This document shows positions 9,225 to 22,764 of a stretch of DNA of 64,000 bases, in pieces (position 1 is the first letter of the stretch; every line of letters begins with the position of its first letter). The stretch is from Tridacna crocea. Its lineage: Eukaryota; Mollusca; Bivalvia; Cardiida; Cardiidae. Where the stretch lies: contig OX031069.1 in assembly GCA_943736015.1 (NCBI GenBank), positions 17,799,235 through 17,863,234 on the forward strand. The letters are read 5' to 3'. Position numbers and translations under genes: made by a program. Under the pieces are notes generated by a model, which saw only the letters and a list, made by a program, of their open reading frames with translations, searched no databases and was not told where the DNA came from.

Positions 9225-12200
9225 ATGGTAATAGGTAGCTTGAAGATATGTTCATACAATTGTCGTGGACTGAACAATACTAAAAAACGTTACGATTTAT
9301 TCTCACTTTTTAAGGAAAAAAATGCTGACATTTTATGTTTACAAGAAACCCATTTCTTTGCAGAAATTGAAACCAAAATTTATCAACAATGGGAAGGAAA
9401 TTGCTTTTTCAGCAATGGTAATTCAAATTCTAAAGGTGTAGCTATTTTATTTAAAAAAGGTATAGACATTAAGGTTTTATCGTACAAAACTGGTACTGAG
9501 GGGCAATTTATTGCCCTTAAATTACTATATAACAACACATCAATAATACTTGCAAATGTATATGCTCCAAATATCGACAATCCAAATTTTTTTGATTATA
9601 TCTTTAACCAAATAGAATCTTTTGATAATAACGAGAATATTATTCTTTGTGGAGATTTTAATCTTGTTTTAGACACTTCGATTGATTATGAAAACTACAA
9701 ACACTTGAACCATAATGCAAGATCAAGAAAATATCTATTGAATAAAATGAATGATAGAGATCTGATTGATCCTTTTAGACAATTGCATGGAAAAACTAGA
9801 AAATATACATGGAAGCGTTTAACACCCTTGCAAAGAGGAAGACTTGATTACTTTTTAATGACTCTTACTTTACTTCCCTGTCTCAAAAACTGTGATATAG
9901 ACATAAGTTATAAGTCTGATCATTCAATCATTTTTCTTGAACTTCAACTGTCTGAACAAAATCACGGAAAAGGTTTTTGGAAGTTAAATAACTCATTGCT
10001 GAATGATAAAGCCTATGTTGATAGTATAAATAGGAAGATAGATAGTGTTATTTTACAATATTGTTTACCGGTATACAACATTGATAACGTGCTCAAAATG
10101 GAACCATCAGACATACAGTTTATTATAAATGATCAGCTCTTTTTGGAAACATTACTTATGGAAATACGCGGAGAAACAATATCGTATTCAAGTCATAAAG
10201 CCAAAACAAAATGTCAAAGAGAAAAAAACATTGAAGATGAAATTGTTCAGTTAGAAAATAATTTAAATGAAACAAATAAAGATAGGTTAACTATACTACA
10301 TGATCAATTGGAAAACTTGAGGCAAGAAAAACTAAATGGTTACTTCACCAGGGCCAGAGCAAATTGGGTTGAAAATGGAGAAAGAGCAACAAAATATTTC
10401 TGTAACTTGGAAAAACAACATATAGCTTCAAAAAATATCCCTTTCCTTGTAAAAGATGATGGAAGTCATACTTATGATCAAAATGAAATTTTAGTGGAAA
10501 CAAAAAAATACTTTGAAAATTTATTTAATGAAAAAAGCTCTAATATAGACAGTAAATTTGAAACTTATATGAAAGATTGTGCAGCAAATAAATTAGATGA
10601 AAAAAATAAAAATGCAATTGAAGGACTTTTACAATATAGTGAGGTAACTGAAACATTAAGAAATATGAAAAATGACAAAAGTCCTGGTATAGATGGTTTT
10701 ACTACAAACTTTTACAAGGTGTTTTGGAAAAGGATAGGACATTTTGTAGTAAAAGCCTTAAATCATGCATTTTTGACAAACTCTTTTTCAAAAAATATCA
10801 AGTTAGGTATTATTACACTAATCCCAAAAGAAGATAAACCAAAACAATTTCTGAAAAACTGGAGGCCGATTACGCTTTTGAATGTTTTATATAAACTTGC
10901 ATCTGGTAGTATAGCTAGGCGAATTAAAAATGTTTTAAATCACGTCATATCAGGAGATCAAACCGGTTTTTTACAAGGCAGATTTATAGGCGAAAACACA
11001 CGACTAGTTAATGATATTATGCAACATTGCGAAGAACACCATATTCCTGGATTGTTGATGTTAATTGACTTTGAAAAAGCATTTGATTCTTTATCTTTTA
11101 ACTTTATTGAAAATGCGTTAACCTATTTTAATTTTGGGGAAACATTTAAACAATGGATTAAATTATTTTTGTATAATACTGAAGTTTCTGTTCAGTTAAA
11201 TGGATTTTTATCAGAGTACTTTACTATAAGGAGGGGCTGTCGTCAAGGTGACCCAATATCTGCATACGTTTTCATTCTTTGCACAGAGATTTTGAATATC
11301 AAAATAAAACATGATAAGAATATCACCGGAATAAAGATAAAAAATCAAGAATACATAATATCTCAATTCGCAGATGATACAACCCTTTTTCTAGATGGGT
11401 CCGAAAAAACGCTCAATAGTACTTTGGAAATGCTTGAACACTTTTCACACATTTCTGGTCTTAAAGTTAATTTTGATAAAACAAAATTGATATGGATTGG
11501 TTCCATGAAATATAGCATTCGAGCGATTAAAACAAAATGGAAATTAACATGGGGGGAAACACAATTTAAATTACTTGGTATTTTGTTCCATGTTGATTTG
11601 GAAAAAATGTTAAACTTAAATTATGAGCCCAAATTACAAAGTATAAGAAATAGCATTTCACATTGGAAAAAACGAAAATTAACTCCGATTGGTAAAATAA
11701 TTGTGGTCAAAAGTATTTTAGTGCCAATACTCACACATTTGTTTATTTCTTTACCGTCGCCGACCAATGAATTCTTAAAAAAAATACATGACATTCTTTA
11801 TAAATTTGTATGGGATGGCCCAGCTAAAATAAAATATTCAGTGATGATCAAAGATTATGTGGAGGGGGGATTAAGGATGATAGATATCAAGAATTTTAAT
11901 ACAACTATGAAATTAAAATGGATGAAGAAAATAGTAGCCAACAGTAAAAATGATTGCTACAAATTTATAACCAACATATTCAATCCAGAGAGAGTTTTTA
12001 ACTTTGGTACTTTATACTGCAAAAAAATTCTAGGAACAATAAAAAATGAATTTTGGATAGATGTTTTAAAATCATTCATGGTATTTAGCTCTAAATATAA
12101 GTTTACAAAATTGTCGGAAATAATGACTATGCCTCTATTTTATAACGAGAACATTACGATAGACTCTAAGTATATCTACAAAGCAAACTTATACGAATGT

Positions 12201-13025
12201 GGCATAAGATATGTTAAAGACATTTTGAGAAACGACGGATGTTTTAAAAGTTTAAATGAAATCAAAACCGTAACCAAGAATAGAATAAATTTTTTAAACT
12301 ATTATAGTATTGTAAATTCAGTTCAAGCTTTCTTTTCAAATCAGGATATTCCATTTCCCGTTACACATAAAATTTTGAATGAATGTCATAATCCTTCAAT
12401 TAACAGTTATTTTTTTCATATAATAACTGAAAACGACATAAACAAACACGTTTATAATACTCTTATAAAAAACGATGAAACACCAACAAGTAGGAACAAA
12501 TGGTCTACATATTATAATGGTTTAAACTTAGATTGGAAACAAATTCACGGAAACGTATTCAAATACACACGAGATACTTACACCCAATGGTTACAAACAA
12601 GAATAGTGCATCGGATTATTGCAACAAATGCCTTACTTTTTAAAATGAAGCTGATAGATACGAATTTATGTACATTTTGTGGCACAGATGTTGAAACAAT
12701 CACACATTTATTTTACGAATGTAGATACACGAAAAATTTGATAAGTAGAGTCACAGAAATTATAAAAAATTTTAATCAAACTGTGCAAATTAACAGCTCT
12801 ATTTTACTTTTGGGCTCAAACACAACAAATATTAAATTAGATATACTCCTTTTGGAAATAAAAAAATATATATATTTCTGCAGAAATAAACTATATAAAC
12901 CTTCAATAAATGGATTAAGGAACCACCTCACCACAAATTTAGACGTCTATAGAAATACTAAAATGTTTGAAAAAGGAGAAAATATCATGACTTTTGTTGA
13001 ACATATCATACAAAACCTCCCATGA
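9225..13025 (+). CDS. Tx1-like LINE ORF2 (APE endonuclease-reverse transcriptase), intact copy
   Basis: 1266 residues from the ATG at 9225 (AAAAATGG context). The frame is open further upstream without another ATG. The protein makes target-primed cDNA of its own RNA. Endonuclease about residues 5-235: SYNCRG, QETHF with Glu41, NVYAPN, GDFN (Asp144, Asn146), SDHS (Asp232, His233). RT about 460-760: SPGIDGF, motif A IDFEKAFD (Asp615), GCRQGDP, motif C FADD (Asp717, Asp718), then GLKVNFDKTK. A C-terminal zf-RVT finger CX2C-X8-H-X4-C has Cys1149, Cys1152, His1161, Cys1166. All catalytic residues are kept and no stop interrupts the frame. The FADDTTLFL block and domain order suggest the L1/Tx1 group, whose members are often site-specific. 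No ORF1 is visible upstream in the unit. Confidence 0.95.
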   Translation: MVIGSLKICSYNCRGLNNTKKRYDLFSLFKEKNADILCLQETHFFAEIETKIYQQWEGNCFFSNGNSNSKGVAILFKKGIDIKVLSYKTGTEGQFIALKLLYNNTSIILANVYAPNIDNPNFFDYIFNQIESFDNNENIILCGDFNLVLDTSIDYENYKHLNHNARSRKYLLNKMNDRDLIDPFRQLHGKTRKYTWKRLTPLQRGRLDYFLMTLTLLPCLKNCDIDISYKSDHSIIFLELQLSEQNHGKGFWKLNNSLLNDKAYVDSINRKIDSVILQYCLPVYNIDNVLKMEPSDIQFIINDQLFLETLLMEIRGETISYSSHKAKTKCQREKNIEDEIVQLENNLNETNKDRLTILHDQLENLRQEKLNGYFTRARANWVENGERATKYFCNLEKQHIASKNIPFLVKDDGSHTYDQNEILVETKKYFENLFNEKSSNIDSKFETYMKDCAANKLDEKNKNAIEGLLQYSEVTETLRNMKNDKSPGIDGFTTNFYKVFWKRIGHFVVKALNHAFLTNSFSKNIKLGIITLIPKEDKPKQFLKNWRPITLLNVLYKLASGSIARRIKNVLNHVISGDQTGFLQGRFIGENTRLVNDIMQHCEEHHIPGLLMLIDFEKAFDSLSFNFIENALTYFNFGETFKQWIKLFLYNTEVSVQLNGFLSEYFTIRRGCRQGDPISAYVFILCTEILNIKIKHDKNITGIKIKNQEYIISQFADDTTLFLDGSEKTLNSTLEMLEHFSHISGLKVNFDKTKLIWIGSMKYSIRAIKTKWKLTWGETQFKLLGILFHVDLEKMLNLNYEPKLQSIRNSISHWKKRKLTPIGKIIVVKSILVPILTHLFISLPSPTNEFLKKIHDILYKFVWDGPAKIKYSVMIKDYVEGGLRMIDIKNFNTTMKLKWMKKIVANSKNDCYKFITNIFNPERVFNFGTLYCKKILGTIKNEFWIDVLKSFMVFSSKYKFTKLSEIMTMPLFYNENITIDSKYIYKANLYECGIRYVKDILRNDGCFKSLNEIKTVTKNRINFLNYYSIVNSVQAFFSNQDIPFPVTHKILNECHNPSINSYFFHIITENDINKHVYNTLIKNDETPTSRNKWSTYYNGLNLDWKQIHGNVFKYTRDTYTQWLQTRIVHRIIATNALLFKMKLIDTNLCTFCGTDVETITHLFYECRYTKNLISRVTEIIKNFNQTVQINSSILLLGSNTTNIKLDILLLEIKKYIYFCRNKLYKPSINGLRNHLTTNLDVYRNTKMFEKGENIMTFVEHIIQNLP

Positions 13026-13526
13026 GCCGATTAAGATAGTCAATAACCGAAGACAAAAAACAGAGAAAACACGAAAAAAAAAAAAATCAACAATTAAGAA
13101 GTAAGATTTAAAGACACAAGACTCTTCCTTTTATCCTGGTTCATTTTAGTGAGTAAACAAACATAGCAGCATATCAGCCCACCAATGCACACACACATAC
13201 ACACACACCCACACACACACACCCGCACACACCCCCCACACATACCTGCACACTTTTGCACCACATAAAAAATTAAGCTTTGTTGTCGCAAATCAATCAG
13301 TATTTTGGCACATCAATTACATATTAGTTAACTTGAAATTTTGGAATGGGGAAATTGTAAAATTGGAAAACATTTTAAAATCTATTACACAAAATGATAT
13401 TTGTAAATATGTACTACTAACAAAATATTTACTAACAATGATATGTAAGGTATGTTGGGGGATGGCCACGACCCTCACATACCGATAGACGTGGCAATTA
13501 AAGCTTAAAAAAAAAAAAAAAAAAAA
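13026..13526 (+). other. LINE 3' UTR, stem-loop and poly-A tail, copy 2
   Basis: Same as 3478-3977. The CA repeat is interrupted by CCC near 13207, the stem-loop is at 13449-13483, and the poly-A is 20 bases at 13507-13526. Confidence 0.75.
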
Positions 13527-13891
13527 CATTTCTAATTTCGTATAGTACACAGGTCGTAACCCCGGCTTAATACGACTTGACCTCCGATCAATACAGTTGA
13601 CCTCGTATCAATATTGATGACCCGCGACCAATACAGAAATCCTTGAACGTGATAGGTCAAAATTTCAGTGGCGTGAGCGTCTGCGCTTACTTTTCGCCAA
13701 TCACGTTCAAGGAGGCGTAACCTAAAAATTGATATTTGTTTCCAGCAGGGTAGAAAACATTGTGGGAAAAAGGAGAAAATGCTGGTTACCAGCATTTTCT
13801 CCTTTTCTCACAATGTTTTCAGAAGGCCTCTTTTTCAGGGTCGTAAAAACCAGAGTTTGTTTGGTAAAGCGTTAATTAATAAAATTGTAAC

Positions 13892-14020
13892 TAATCAAGT
13901 GATTTCGTATTGGCCCAGTTACAGGTCCTCGGTCAGCCGTATTGACCCTCGGCCTTCGACCTCGGGCCAATACGGCTGACCTCGGACCTGTAACTGGGCC
14001 AATACGAAATCACTTGATTA
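13892..14020. mobile_element. 129-bp palindromic MITE, unit 2
   Basis: Same element as at 4343-4471, carried along with tandem duplication of the unit. No difference seen. Confidence 0.8.
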
Positions 14021-17000
14021 ATAACATTATATTATACATCCATGCAGGTTGATTGTCAGTGACAGGATTTCTTATAATTCTTTCTAACTTATGAAAAAGA
14101 AGCACATGTACATGTATTTGAGTCTCCTCCATCAAAAGATATTTATCTATACCAAAAATTACAAGTATGTACATGTACACCAAACTGCAACTGGAGATAC
14201 TATATGGACTAGAATTATTATTAGTCGCCGCGCAGAAGCGCGCGACTATATTTTTAATAACTTTTCGAGTTAGGACATGGACAATGGGAATTTCTTTTTT
14301 ATAGGGTTGTTAAGGTTAACAAGGAATCTTTCTACTTCGCCTAAAACTGGCTTTTTAATTCATTCTTAAACTACGAAGTATATAGGCCTAGAATACGATA
14401 CGATTTTTTGTTCTGTTAAAGGTGGGTATTTAGAATTTTTACATCTCACCAAATTGAAAAATATATATATCACTGAAATTCATATGAAAAAATAATACAA
14501 ATCATTAATAATTAAGATTCATAAAATTACAAAAAAAATTTTTTTTGATGGTATTCCCTTAAAAGGCTACGTAGCCTCTTAAGGTATTTTTAGATTTCGT
14601 GCCAAAAATCAATACAGCATTTCGGGCATGCCTAGTGACTGGCACGTGACTCATAACGCTTAAATTCCATTACATAACAAACATGTAATAATTATTTTCC
14701 ATAATGTCTTCTTCGGACGCTATGTTTGAAATTTCGCCTGTGTATTCCTGTATGTAAATGAGCGAATTGATCATCTAAAAATAGAACGTGTCTCCCGTCG
14801 GTGTCGACATGGGCTGTAGTAAATCTCTAATTTCTCGTGTTGTTGGACGGTGTTCGACTACTGGTGTTTTATAAATGAAAATTAAAAGCCTTTGGGAGTA
14901 CAAGGATGATTTCTTTGCATTTTTGTACAATTTTCGTCCCAAAATCTGAAGGGCCACCTTTAATACTTACAACATCAAAAAATGCGCCCAATTATTACTT
15001 TTATTTTCGCTATTCGTGAGAAATAGACTTATCCTAATAAATGCCTTGTTTCCATTGGTCAAGGCTGTACAAGTTTCCTGTCATTTCGTACATACTTAAT
15101 TTCGCACCTAGGTCATTTCGTACGAGTTTTGGTCATTTTGTACCTACCTATACTTTCTATTTTGGTCATTTCTGGTACCCAGGTGATCATGTCGTACCCA
15201 CTTTGGTCATTTCGTACACAGGTTTAATTATCATTTTGATTATTTAGTACCTAGTTTTTCCTACTATTTGTGTGTGTTTTTGTTTAATGACCACTGCTAA
15301 AATTGTACATTGCTGAAATTGTGCTAAATTCCGCCGAAGAACGAGTATGATGGTTATGATTGTATCTGACCATTATTGGATACTTCTTTCTAAATTTTTA
15401 AAACAAAGATTGTTTAGAACCCCTTTGTCTATTTCTCACCGAGTTCTGGATGAATTTTCTTTGTGGTAAAAAATCTGGAGAAAGGCCACCTTTTCACTGT
15501 AATGTTGTTCATAAATCGCAATGCAAAACCATTATTCTTTATTAACACTGTTCACCAAACAGTATAATTTTAGACTTGTTTAAATTGAAAGCATGCCTTG
15601 CAAACTTGCGTCCTCCTGAATCTTACTTTCCTCGGACAGCAACATTTTAGTAACTTAATTAGCCCTGTTTTCAACACTTTCCCAAATAAACACGGGTCAT
15701 CACGTGTGTGCTGTCAAATTCTTTTGGAAAAACATGTTGGATAAGGAGAAATTGCTCAAGCAATTTCTCGTTTATCAAATACTTTTTCCCCACTACTAGA
15801 GAATTTTCCACCACTTTTGTAGCTTTTTAAATTGTCGTCTGCCAACTCTTTGAATTGAAAGAGTCTAATATTTGTCGTTTGGAAAAGAGTTAAGAGAGCG
15901 CCGTGTCACGGGTATTAGATACTGTAATAGAAGGCAAGTTTTGATATAGATTCACAGTCACATCAATTTCATAATGTGTTAAAAAATCTGCTGATGAAAA
16001 CTGACACTTACTTACTTGCCCTGGCTTTCTTGAAGCATTAAACAAAATTTTCAGCGGCGACTTTGATGCTCTGCATCAACTTTTTCTTGTTCTTAATAAA
16101 TTAACACTTTCCAAAACAATCCTAGGTTTTTACCACCCTTGGGAAAAGGCCTTTTGAAAACTTTGTAGAAAAGGGAGAAAACTGGTAAGTAGCTTTTTCT
16201 TCTTTTCCCACAATGTTTTCTACTTGTCAACAATAGAAAACTTTATTCATTTATGAAACATTCATTTTGGTGTCTGTAAATAGTTTGGTTTTATACAAAA
16301 TTTCAATGAATTCAGAAATGTTTGTTAACATCAGACAATACATCCATGCAGATTGATTGTCAGTGACAGGATTTCTTATAATTCTTTCTGGCATATGAAA
16401 AAGAAGCACATGTATTTTACTTCCTTCCAAAAAAATATATTTATCTATACCAAAAATCACAAGTATGTACATGTACACCAAACGGCAGCTTAGATATTTT
16501 ATTAACTAGAATTATTATTCCTAATAAATTAACCCTTTCCAAAACAATCCTGGGGTTTTACGACTCTTGGGAAGAGGCTTACCAGCATTTTCTCCCTATC
16601 CCACAATGTTTTCTCCATGTCAACAACAGAAAAAGTTATCCAATTTCAGAACATTCATTTTGCTTTCTACAAACATTTGGTTTTTTTTGCAAAATGTCAA
16701 TGAATTAAGAAACGTTTGTTAACATCAGCCAACACATCCATGCTGGTTGATTGTCAGTGACAGGATTTCGCATAATTCTGTATGCTATTTATAGTAACAC
16801 CATTTACAGCGATTACTAAAACAGGATTTAAAGTGTTTCTCTATCCTTTTCAAATACAAATTGTAATTTTCAGTGATAATAATTATCGTTGTCTGCATAC
16901 GCCTTTAATTTGGATCAGTATAAGATTTTGTCCTTTGGTAAATGTTGAGGCCTATTGGTTTTGGGTCTAATATGATTACACATGTTTTTATGAATTTTTT

Positions 17001-18776
17001 AGTGTGATTAGACTCTGTATGAGCATAGGATGGACTAAGATGGGTCTGATTTGCACATAACCTGATCAAGGTGTATCGGTCTATTGTTCTGTTTTTTTTT
17101 TTTTTTATTTTTATCTTAAAAAAATGTATTTTGATTCTGTCTTTGAAATATTATTTCATATATATGAAATGTTTCAATACGAGCCTTTTACACCTTGATT
17201 CCGGCAATGTTATTTCTTTCTTTCGGAACCATAAATTTAATGTATATAAATGGTTAAAATGGAGCAGAGGGTTAAGGAGATACACCAACTTTTAACAGCC
17301 TAGTTTTTTAAATGTGCAAAATACTGCAAGTGTAAAGAAGATTTGTTTGTTTTTCATGTTACTTGGTAACTGTATACCAAACAATCCTGGTTATCAGGTT
17401 AAAAAAAAGGGCATTGTTGGAGGGGAGGAAAGGGGCTGGTAATAGACTTTTTCACCCTTTTCCATATGTTTTCTACTAAATACTAAATGAATTTCAATTT
17501 TAGAGTAATATTTATACTATCGTATGCAAATGCTTTCATTTTGGACGAGGCAGAGATTTCATGTGTTTGATATGGATTTTTACTTTTAATGTTGTTCAGA
17601 TTGTGTCATTTCTTATGGTATGGGGGGGGGGGGGTCTGACGCTGTGTTGTGCTGGTTTAACTCATTACCACACAATCCCGACTTTTAACAACCCTGATGA
17701 GGGAAAAAAAATGGCCTTTGGGGGCATTGTTGGAGGAAGAAAATGCTGGTAACCAGCGTTTTCTACTTTTCCCACAATGTTTTTCTACCCTTTCCAAATC
17801 AAAATTTCAATCTTTAATTCACATGTATTTTGTCGTCTGCAAATGCTTTCAATTTGGACTAGTAAAACAAAAATGTCTTTTTGGGTTGAGTGTTCTTGCC
17901 TATTGCTGAAACTAATTTGTCTGTCGGCCATTACCGGGACTGACCGTGCGGAAGTGGATCATTGATTTCGCGTTGATTTACATACTTTTTGTTCTGATGC
18001 ATTTGGACGCACGCTTTGTTATACATTTTGGCTGTTATTTTTACTTTAAGATAACAGTATACCCGTTTCGTTTGGTTTTAGAAAGTTTTTTTGTAGTTAT
18101 ACGCACGAGGAAAAACACAGTTTTTAAGAAAATAATGCATGATACTCAAAGTTTACTTTTCATTATTCGGTAGGTCTGAAAGCCGAAGATCAAACCCATT
18201 AATTGGGTGGCGGTCCGGTTTTACATAAAAAATTAGTAGGATGAATATTAAAAGAAAATGATAGTTACTATGTTGGTGAGCTAAGCCAAAACTAACGAGT
18301 AGTTACCTTTCTTGATTATTTAGTGTCTGCTTTACTTGTTCTTATGATGTTTCCAAAAGCCCTCTTCTGCTCACTTTTTTCTTTCGGAGAAACCAAAAGA
18401 AATAACTATTTTCAGTAGAAATAAAAAGAATTAAATATACGGAACTCAAGACATTTCTTTCTTTCAAAAAAAATATTTTTTTTTTAAATAATTGTAAATG
18501 ATGTTTTTTTTCCCCAAAATGCCTTTGGTGTTTAGTATGATTCAGTCTACACTGTACGCAGGAACAATTTCTTTGTATATAGTTATGTCGTGTATATATT
18601 TCCTATATTTAAATGTATGTCAACCATATCTTTTTTTTTTCATCGTATTTGTACATATCATACACAACACACACTTGCACTTCTTATACATACAACTTTC
18701 CTAAGTACTATCATGATCGGTTACATGGGAGATTTCAGAACAAAGTTTGATTTTGAAAATATGTTTCCTTTTAAAA

Positions 18777-21700
18777 ATGGTAATAGGTAGCTTGAAGATA
18801 TGTTCATACAATTGTCGTGGACTGAACAATACTAAAAAACGTTACGATTTATTCTCACTTTTTAAGGAAAAAAATGCTGACATTTTATGTTTACAAGAAA
18901 CCCATTTCTTTGCAGAAATTGAAACCAAAATTTATCAACAATGGGAAGGAAATTGCTTTTTCAGCAATGGTAATTCAAATTCTAAAGGTGTAGCTATTTT
19001 ATTTAAAAAAGGTATAGACATTAAGGTTTTATCGTACAAAACTGGTACTGAGGGGCAATTTATTGCCCTTAAATTACTATATAACAACACATCAATAATA
19101 CTTGCAAATGTATATGCTCCAAATATCGACAATCCAAATTTTTTTGATTATATCTTTAACCAAATAGAATCTTTTGATAATAACGAGAATATTATTCTTT
19201 GTGGAGATTTTAATCTTGTTTTAGACACTTCGATTGATTATGAAAACTACAAACACTTGAACCATAATGCAAGATCAAGAAAATATCTATTGAATAAAAT
19301 GAATGATAGAGATCTGATTGATCCTTTTAGACAATTGCATGGAAAAACTAGAAAATATACATGGAAGCGTTTAACACCCTTGCAAAGAGGAAGACTTGAT
19401 TACTTTTTAATGACTCTTACTTTACTTCCCTGTCTCAAAAACTGTGATATAGACATAAGTTATAAGTCTGATCATTCAATCATTTTTCTTGAACTTCAAC
19501 TGTCTGAACAAAATCACGGAAAAGGTTTTTGGAAGTTAAATAACTCATTGCTGAATGATAAAGCCTATGTTGATAGTATAAATAGGAAGATAGATAGTGT
19601 TATTTTACAATATTGTTTACCGGTATACAACATTGATAACGTGCTCAAAATGGAACCATCAGACATACAGTTTATTATAAATGATCAGCTCTTTTTGGAA
19701 ACATTACTTATGGAAATACGCGGAGAAACAATATCGTATTCAAGTCATAAAGCCAAAACAAAATGTCAAAGAGAAAAAAACATTGAAGATGAAATTGTTC
19801 AGTTAGAAAATAATTTAAATGAAACAAATAAAGATAGGTTAACTATACTACATGATCAATTGGAAAACTTGAGGCAAGAAAAACTAAATGGTTACTTCAC
19901 CAGGGCCAGAGCAAATTGGGTTGAAAATGGAGAAAGAGCAACAAAATATTTCTGTAACTTGGAAAAACAACATATAGCTTCAAAAAATATCCCTTTCCTT
20001 GTAAAAGATGATGGAAGTCATACTTATGATCAAAATGAAATTTTAGTGGAAACAAAAAAATACTTTGAAAATTTATTTAATGAAAAAAGCTCTAATATAG
20101 ACAGTAAATTTGAAACTTATATGAAAGATTGTGCAGCAAATAAATTAGATGAAAAAAATAAAAATGCAATTACAATATAGTGAGGTAACTGAAACATTAA
20201 GAAATATGAAAAATGACAAAAGTCCTGGTATAGATGGTTTTACTACAAACTTTTACAAGGTGTTTTGGAAAAGGATAGGACATTTTGTAGTAAAAGCCTT
20301 AAATCATGCATTTTTGACAAACTCTTTTTCAAAAAATATCAAGTTAGGTATTATTACACTAATCCCAAAAGAAGATAAACCAAAACAATTTCTGAAAAAC
20401 TGGAGGCCGATTACGCTTTTGAATGTTTTATATAAACTTGCATCTGGTAGTATAGCTAGGCGAATTAAAAATGTTTTAAATCACGTCATATCAGGAGATC
20501 AAACCGGTTTTTTACAAGGCAGATTTATAGGCGAAAACACACGACTAGTTAATGATATTATGCAACATTGCGAAGAACACCATATTCCTGGATTGTTGAT
20601 GTTAATTGACTTTGAAAAAGCATTTGATTCTTTATCTTTTAACTTTATTGAAAATGCGTTAACCTATTTTAATTTTGGGGAAACATTTAAACAATGGATT
20701 AAATTATTTTTGTATAATACTGAAGTTTCTGTTCAGTTAAATGGATTTTTATCAGAGTACTTTACTATAAGGAGGGGCTGTCGTCAAGGTGACCCAATAT
20801 CTGCATACGTTTTCATTCTTTGCACAGAGATTTTGAATATCAAAATAAAACATGATAAGAATATCACCGGAATAAAGATAAAAAATCAAGAATACATAAT
20901 ATCTCAATTCGCAGATGATACAACCCTTTTTCTAGATGGGTCCGAAAAAACGCTCAATAGTACTTTGGAAATGCTTGAACACTTTTCACACATTTCTGGT
21001 CTTAAAGTTAATTTTGATAAAACAAAATTGATATGGATTGGTTCCATGAAATATAGCATTCGAGCGATTAAAACAAAATGGAAATTAACATGGGGGGAAA
21101 CACAATTTAAATTACTTGGTATTTTGTTCCATGTTGATTTGGAAAAAATGTTAAACTTAAATTATGAGCCCAAATTACAAAGTATAAGAAATAGCATTTC
21201 ACATTGGAAAAAACGAAAATTAACTCCGATTGGTAAAATAATTGTGGTCAAAAGTATTTTAGTGCCAATACTCACACATTTGTTTATTTCTTTACCGTCG
21301 CCGACCAATGAATTCTTAAAAAAAATACATGACATTCTTTATAAATTTGTATGGGATGGCCCAGCTAAAATAAAATATTCAGTGATGATCAAAGATTATG
21401 TGGAGGGGGGATTAAGGATGATAGATATCAAGAATTTTAATACAACTATGAAATTAAAATGGATGAAGAAAATAGTAGCCAACAGTAAAAATGATTGCTA
21501 CAAATTTATAACCAACATATTCAATCCAGAGAGAGTTTTTAACTTTGGTACTTTATACTGCAAAAAAATTCTAGGAACAATAAAAAATGAATTTTGGATA
21601 GATGTTTTAAAATCATTCATGGTATTTAGCTCTAAATATAAGTTTACAAAATTGTCGGAAATAATGACTATGCCTCTATTTTATAACGAGAACATTACGA

Positions 21701-22566
21701 TAGACTCTAAGTATATCTACAAAGCAAACTTATACGAATGTGGCATAAGATATGTTAAAGACATTTTGAGAAACGACGGATGTTTTAAAAGTTTAAATGA
21801 AATCAAAACCGTAACCAAGAATAGAATAAATTTTTTAAACTATTATAGTATTGTAAATTCAGTTCAAGCTTTCTTTTCAAATCAGGATATTCCATTTCCC
21901 GTTACACATAAAATTTTGAATGAATGTCATAATCCTTCAATTAACAGTTATTTTTTTCATATAATAACTGAAAACGACATAAACAAACACGTTTATAATA
22001 CTCTTATAAAAAACGATGAAACACCAACAAGTAGGAACAAATGGTCTACATATTATAATGGTTTAAACTTAGATTGGAAACAAATTCACGGAAACGTATT
22101 CAAATACACACGAGATACTTACACCCAATGGTTACAAACAAGAATAGTGCATCGGATTATTGCAACAAATGCCTTACTTTTTAAAATGAAGCTGATAGAT
22201 ACGAATTTATGTACATTTTGTGGCACAGATGTTGAAACAATCACACATTTATTTTACGAATGTAGATACACGAAAAATTTGATAAGTAGAGTCACAGAAA
22301 TTATAAAAAATTTTAATCAAACTGTGCAAATTAACAGCTCTATTTTACTTTTGGGCTCAAACACAACAAATATTAAATTAGATATACTCCTTTTGGAAAT
22401 AAAAAAAAATATATATTTCTGCAGAAATAAACTATATAAACCTTCAATAAATGGATTAAGGAACCACCTCACCACAAATTTAGACGTCTATAGAAATACT
22501 AAAATGTTTGAAAAAGGAGAAAATATCATGACTTTTGTTGAACATATCATACAAAACCTCCCATGA
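18777..22566 (+). pseudogene. Tx1-like LINE ORF2, copy 3, frameshifted by 11-bp deletion
   Basis: The copy starts at the equivalent ATG (18777) and matches copy 2 up to 20171, where GAAGGACTTTT present in copy 2 is missing. The shift brings a stop at 20178-20180, so only the endonuclease and linker (about 468 residues) could be made. The RT and zinc-finger part continues in another frame from 20149 to 22566 with all motifs kept (IDFEKAFD, FADD, CX2C-X8-H-X4-C) and one substitution, Tyr to Asn in LEIKKxIYFC. As two fragments it should be inactive, since endonuclease and RT must be in one chain. The deletion is specific to this copy, so it postdates the amplification or arose in one unit during it. 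Confidence 0.92.
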
Positions 22567-22733
22567 GCCGATTAAGATAGTCAATAACCGAAGACAAAAA
22601 ACAGAGAAAACACGAAAAAAAAAAAAAATCAACAATTAAGAAGTAAGATTTAAAGACACAAGACTCTTCCTTTTATCCTGGTTCATTTTAGTGAGTAAAC
22701 AAACATAGCAGCATATCAGCCCACCAATGCACA

Positions 22734-22764
<31 letters not shown>

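Larger units (their letters stand above)
7281..16829 (+). repeat. Tandem unit copy 2 (complete, 9549 bp)
   Basis: This is the only complete, undamaged unit. Its left edge (AAAGTGTTTC) is joined directly to the right edge of the previous unit (AAAACAGGATTT), and the same join recurs at 16829/16830. Order inside: about 1.9 kb noncoding with MITE relics, the intact LINE ORF2 (9225-13025), the 3' UTR and poly-A (to 13526), then MITEs and hairpins. Differences from copy 1 include a CCC interruption of the CA repeat near 13207. Confidence 0.95.

Noticed and set aside
20149-22566. 805-residue frame as a separate RT gene
   Set aside because: It is the C-terminal part of LINE copy 3 after an 11-bp deletion; its first residues are frameshifted LINE sequence.
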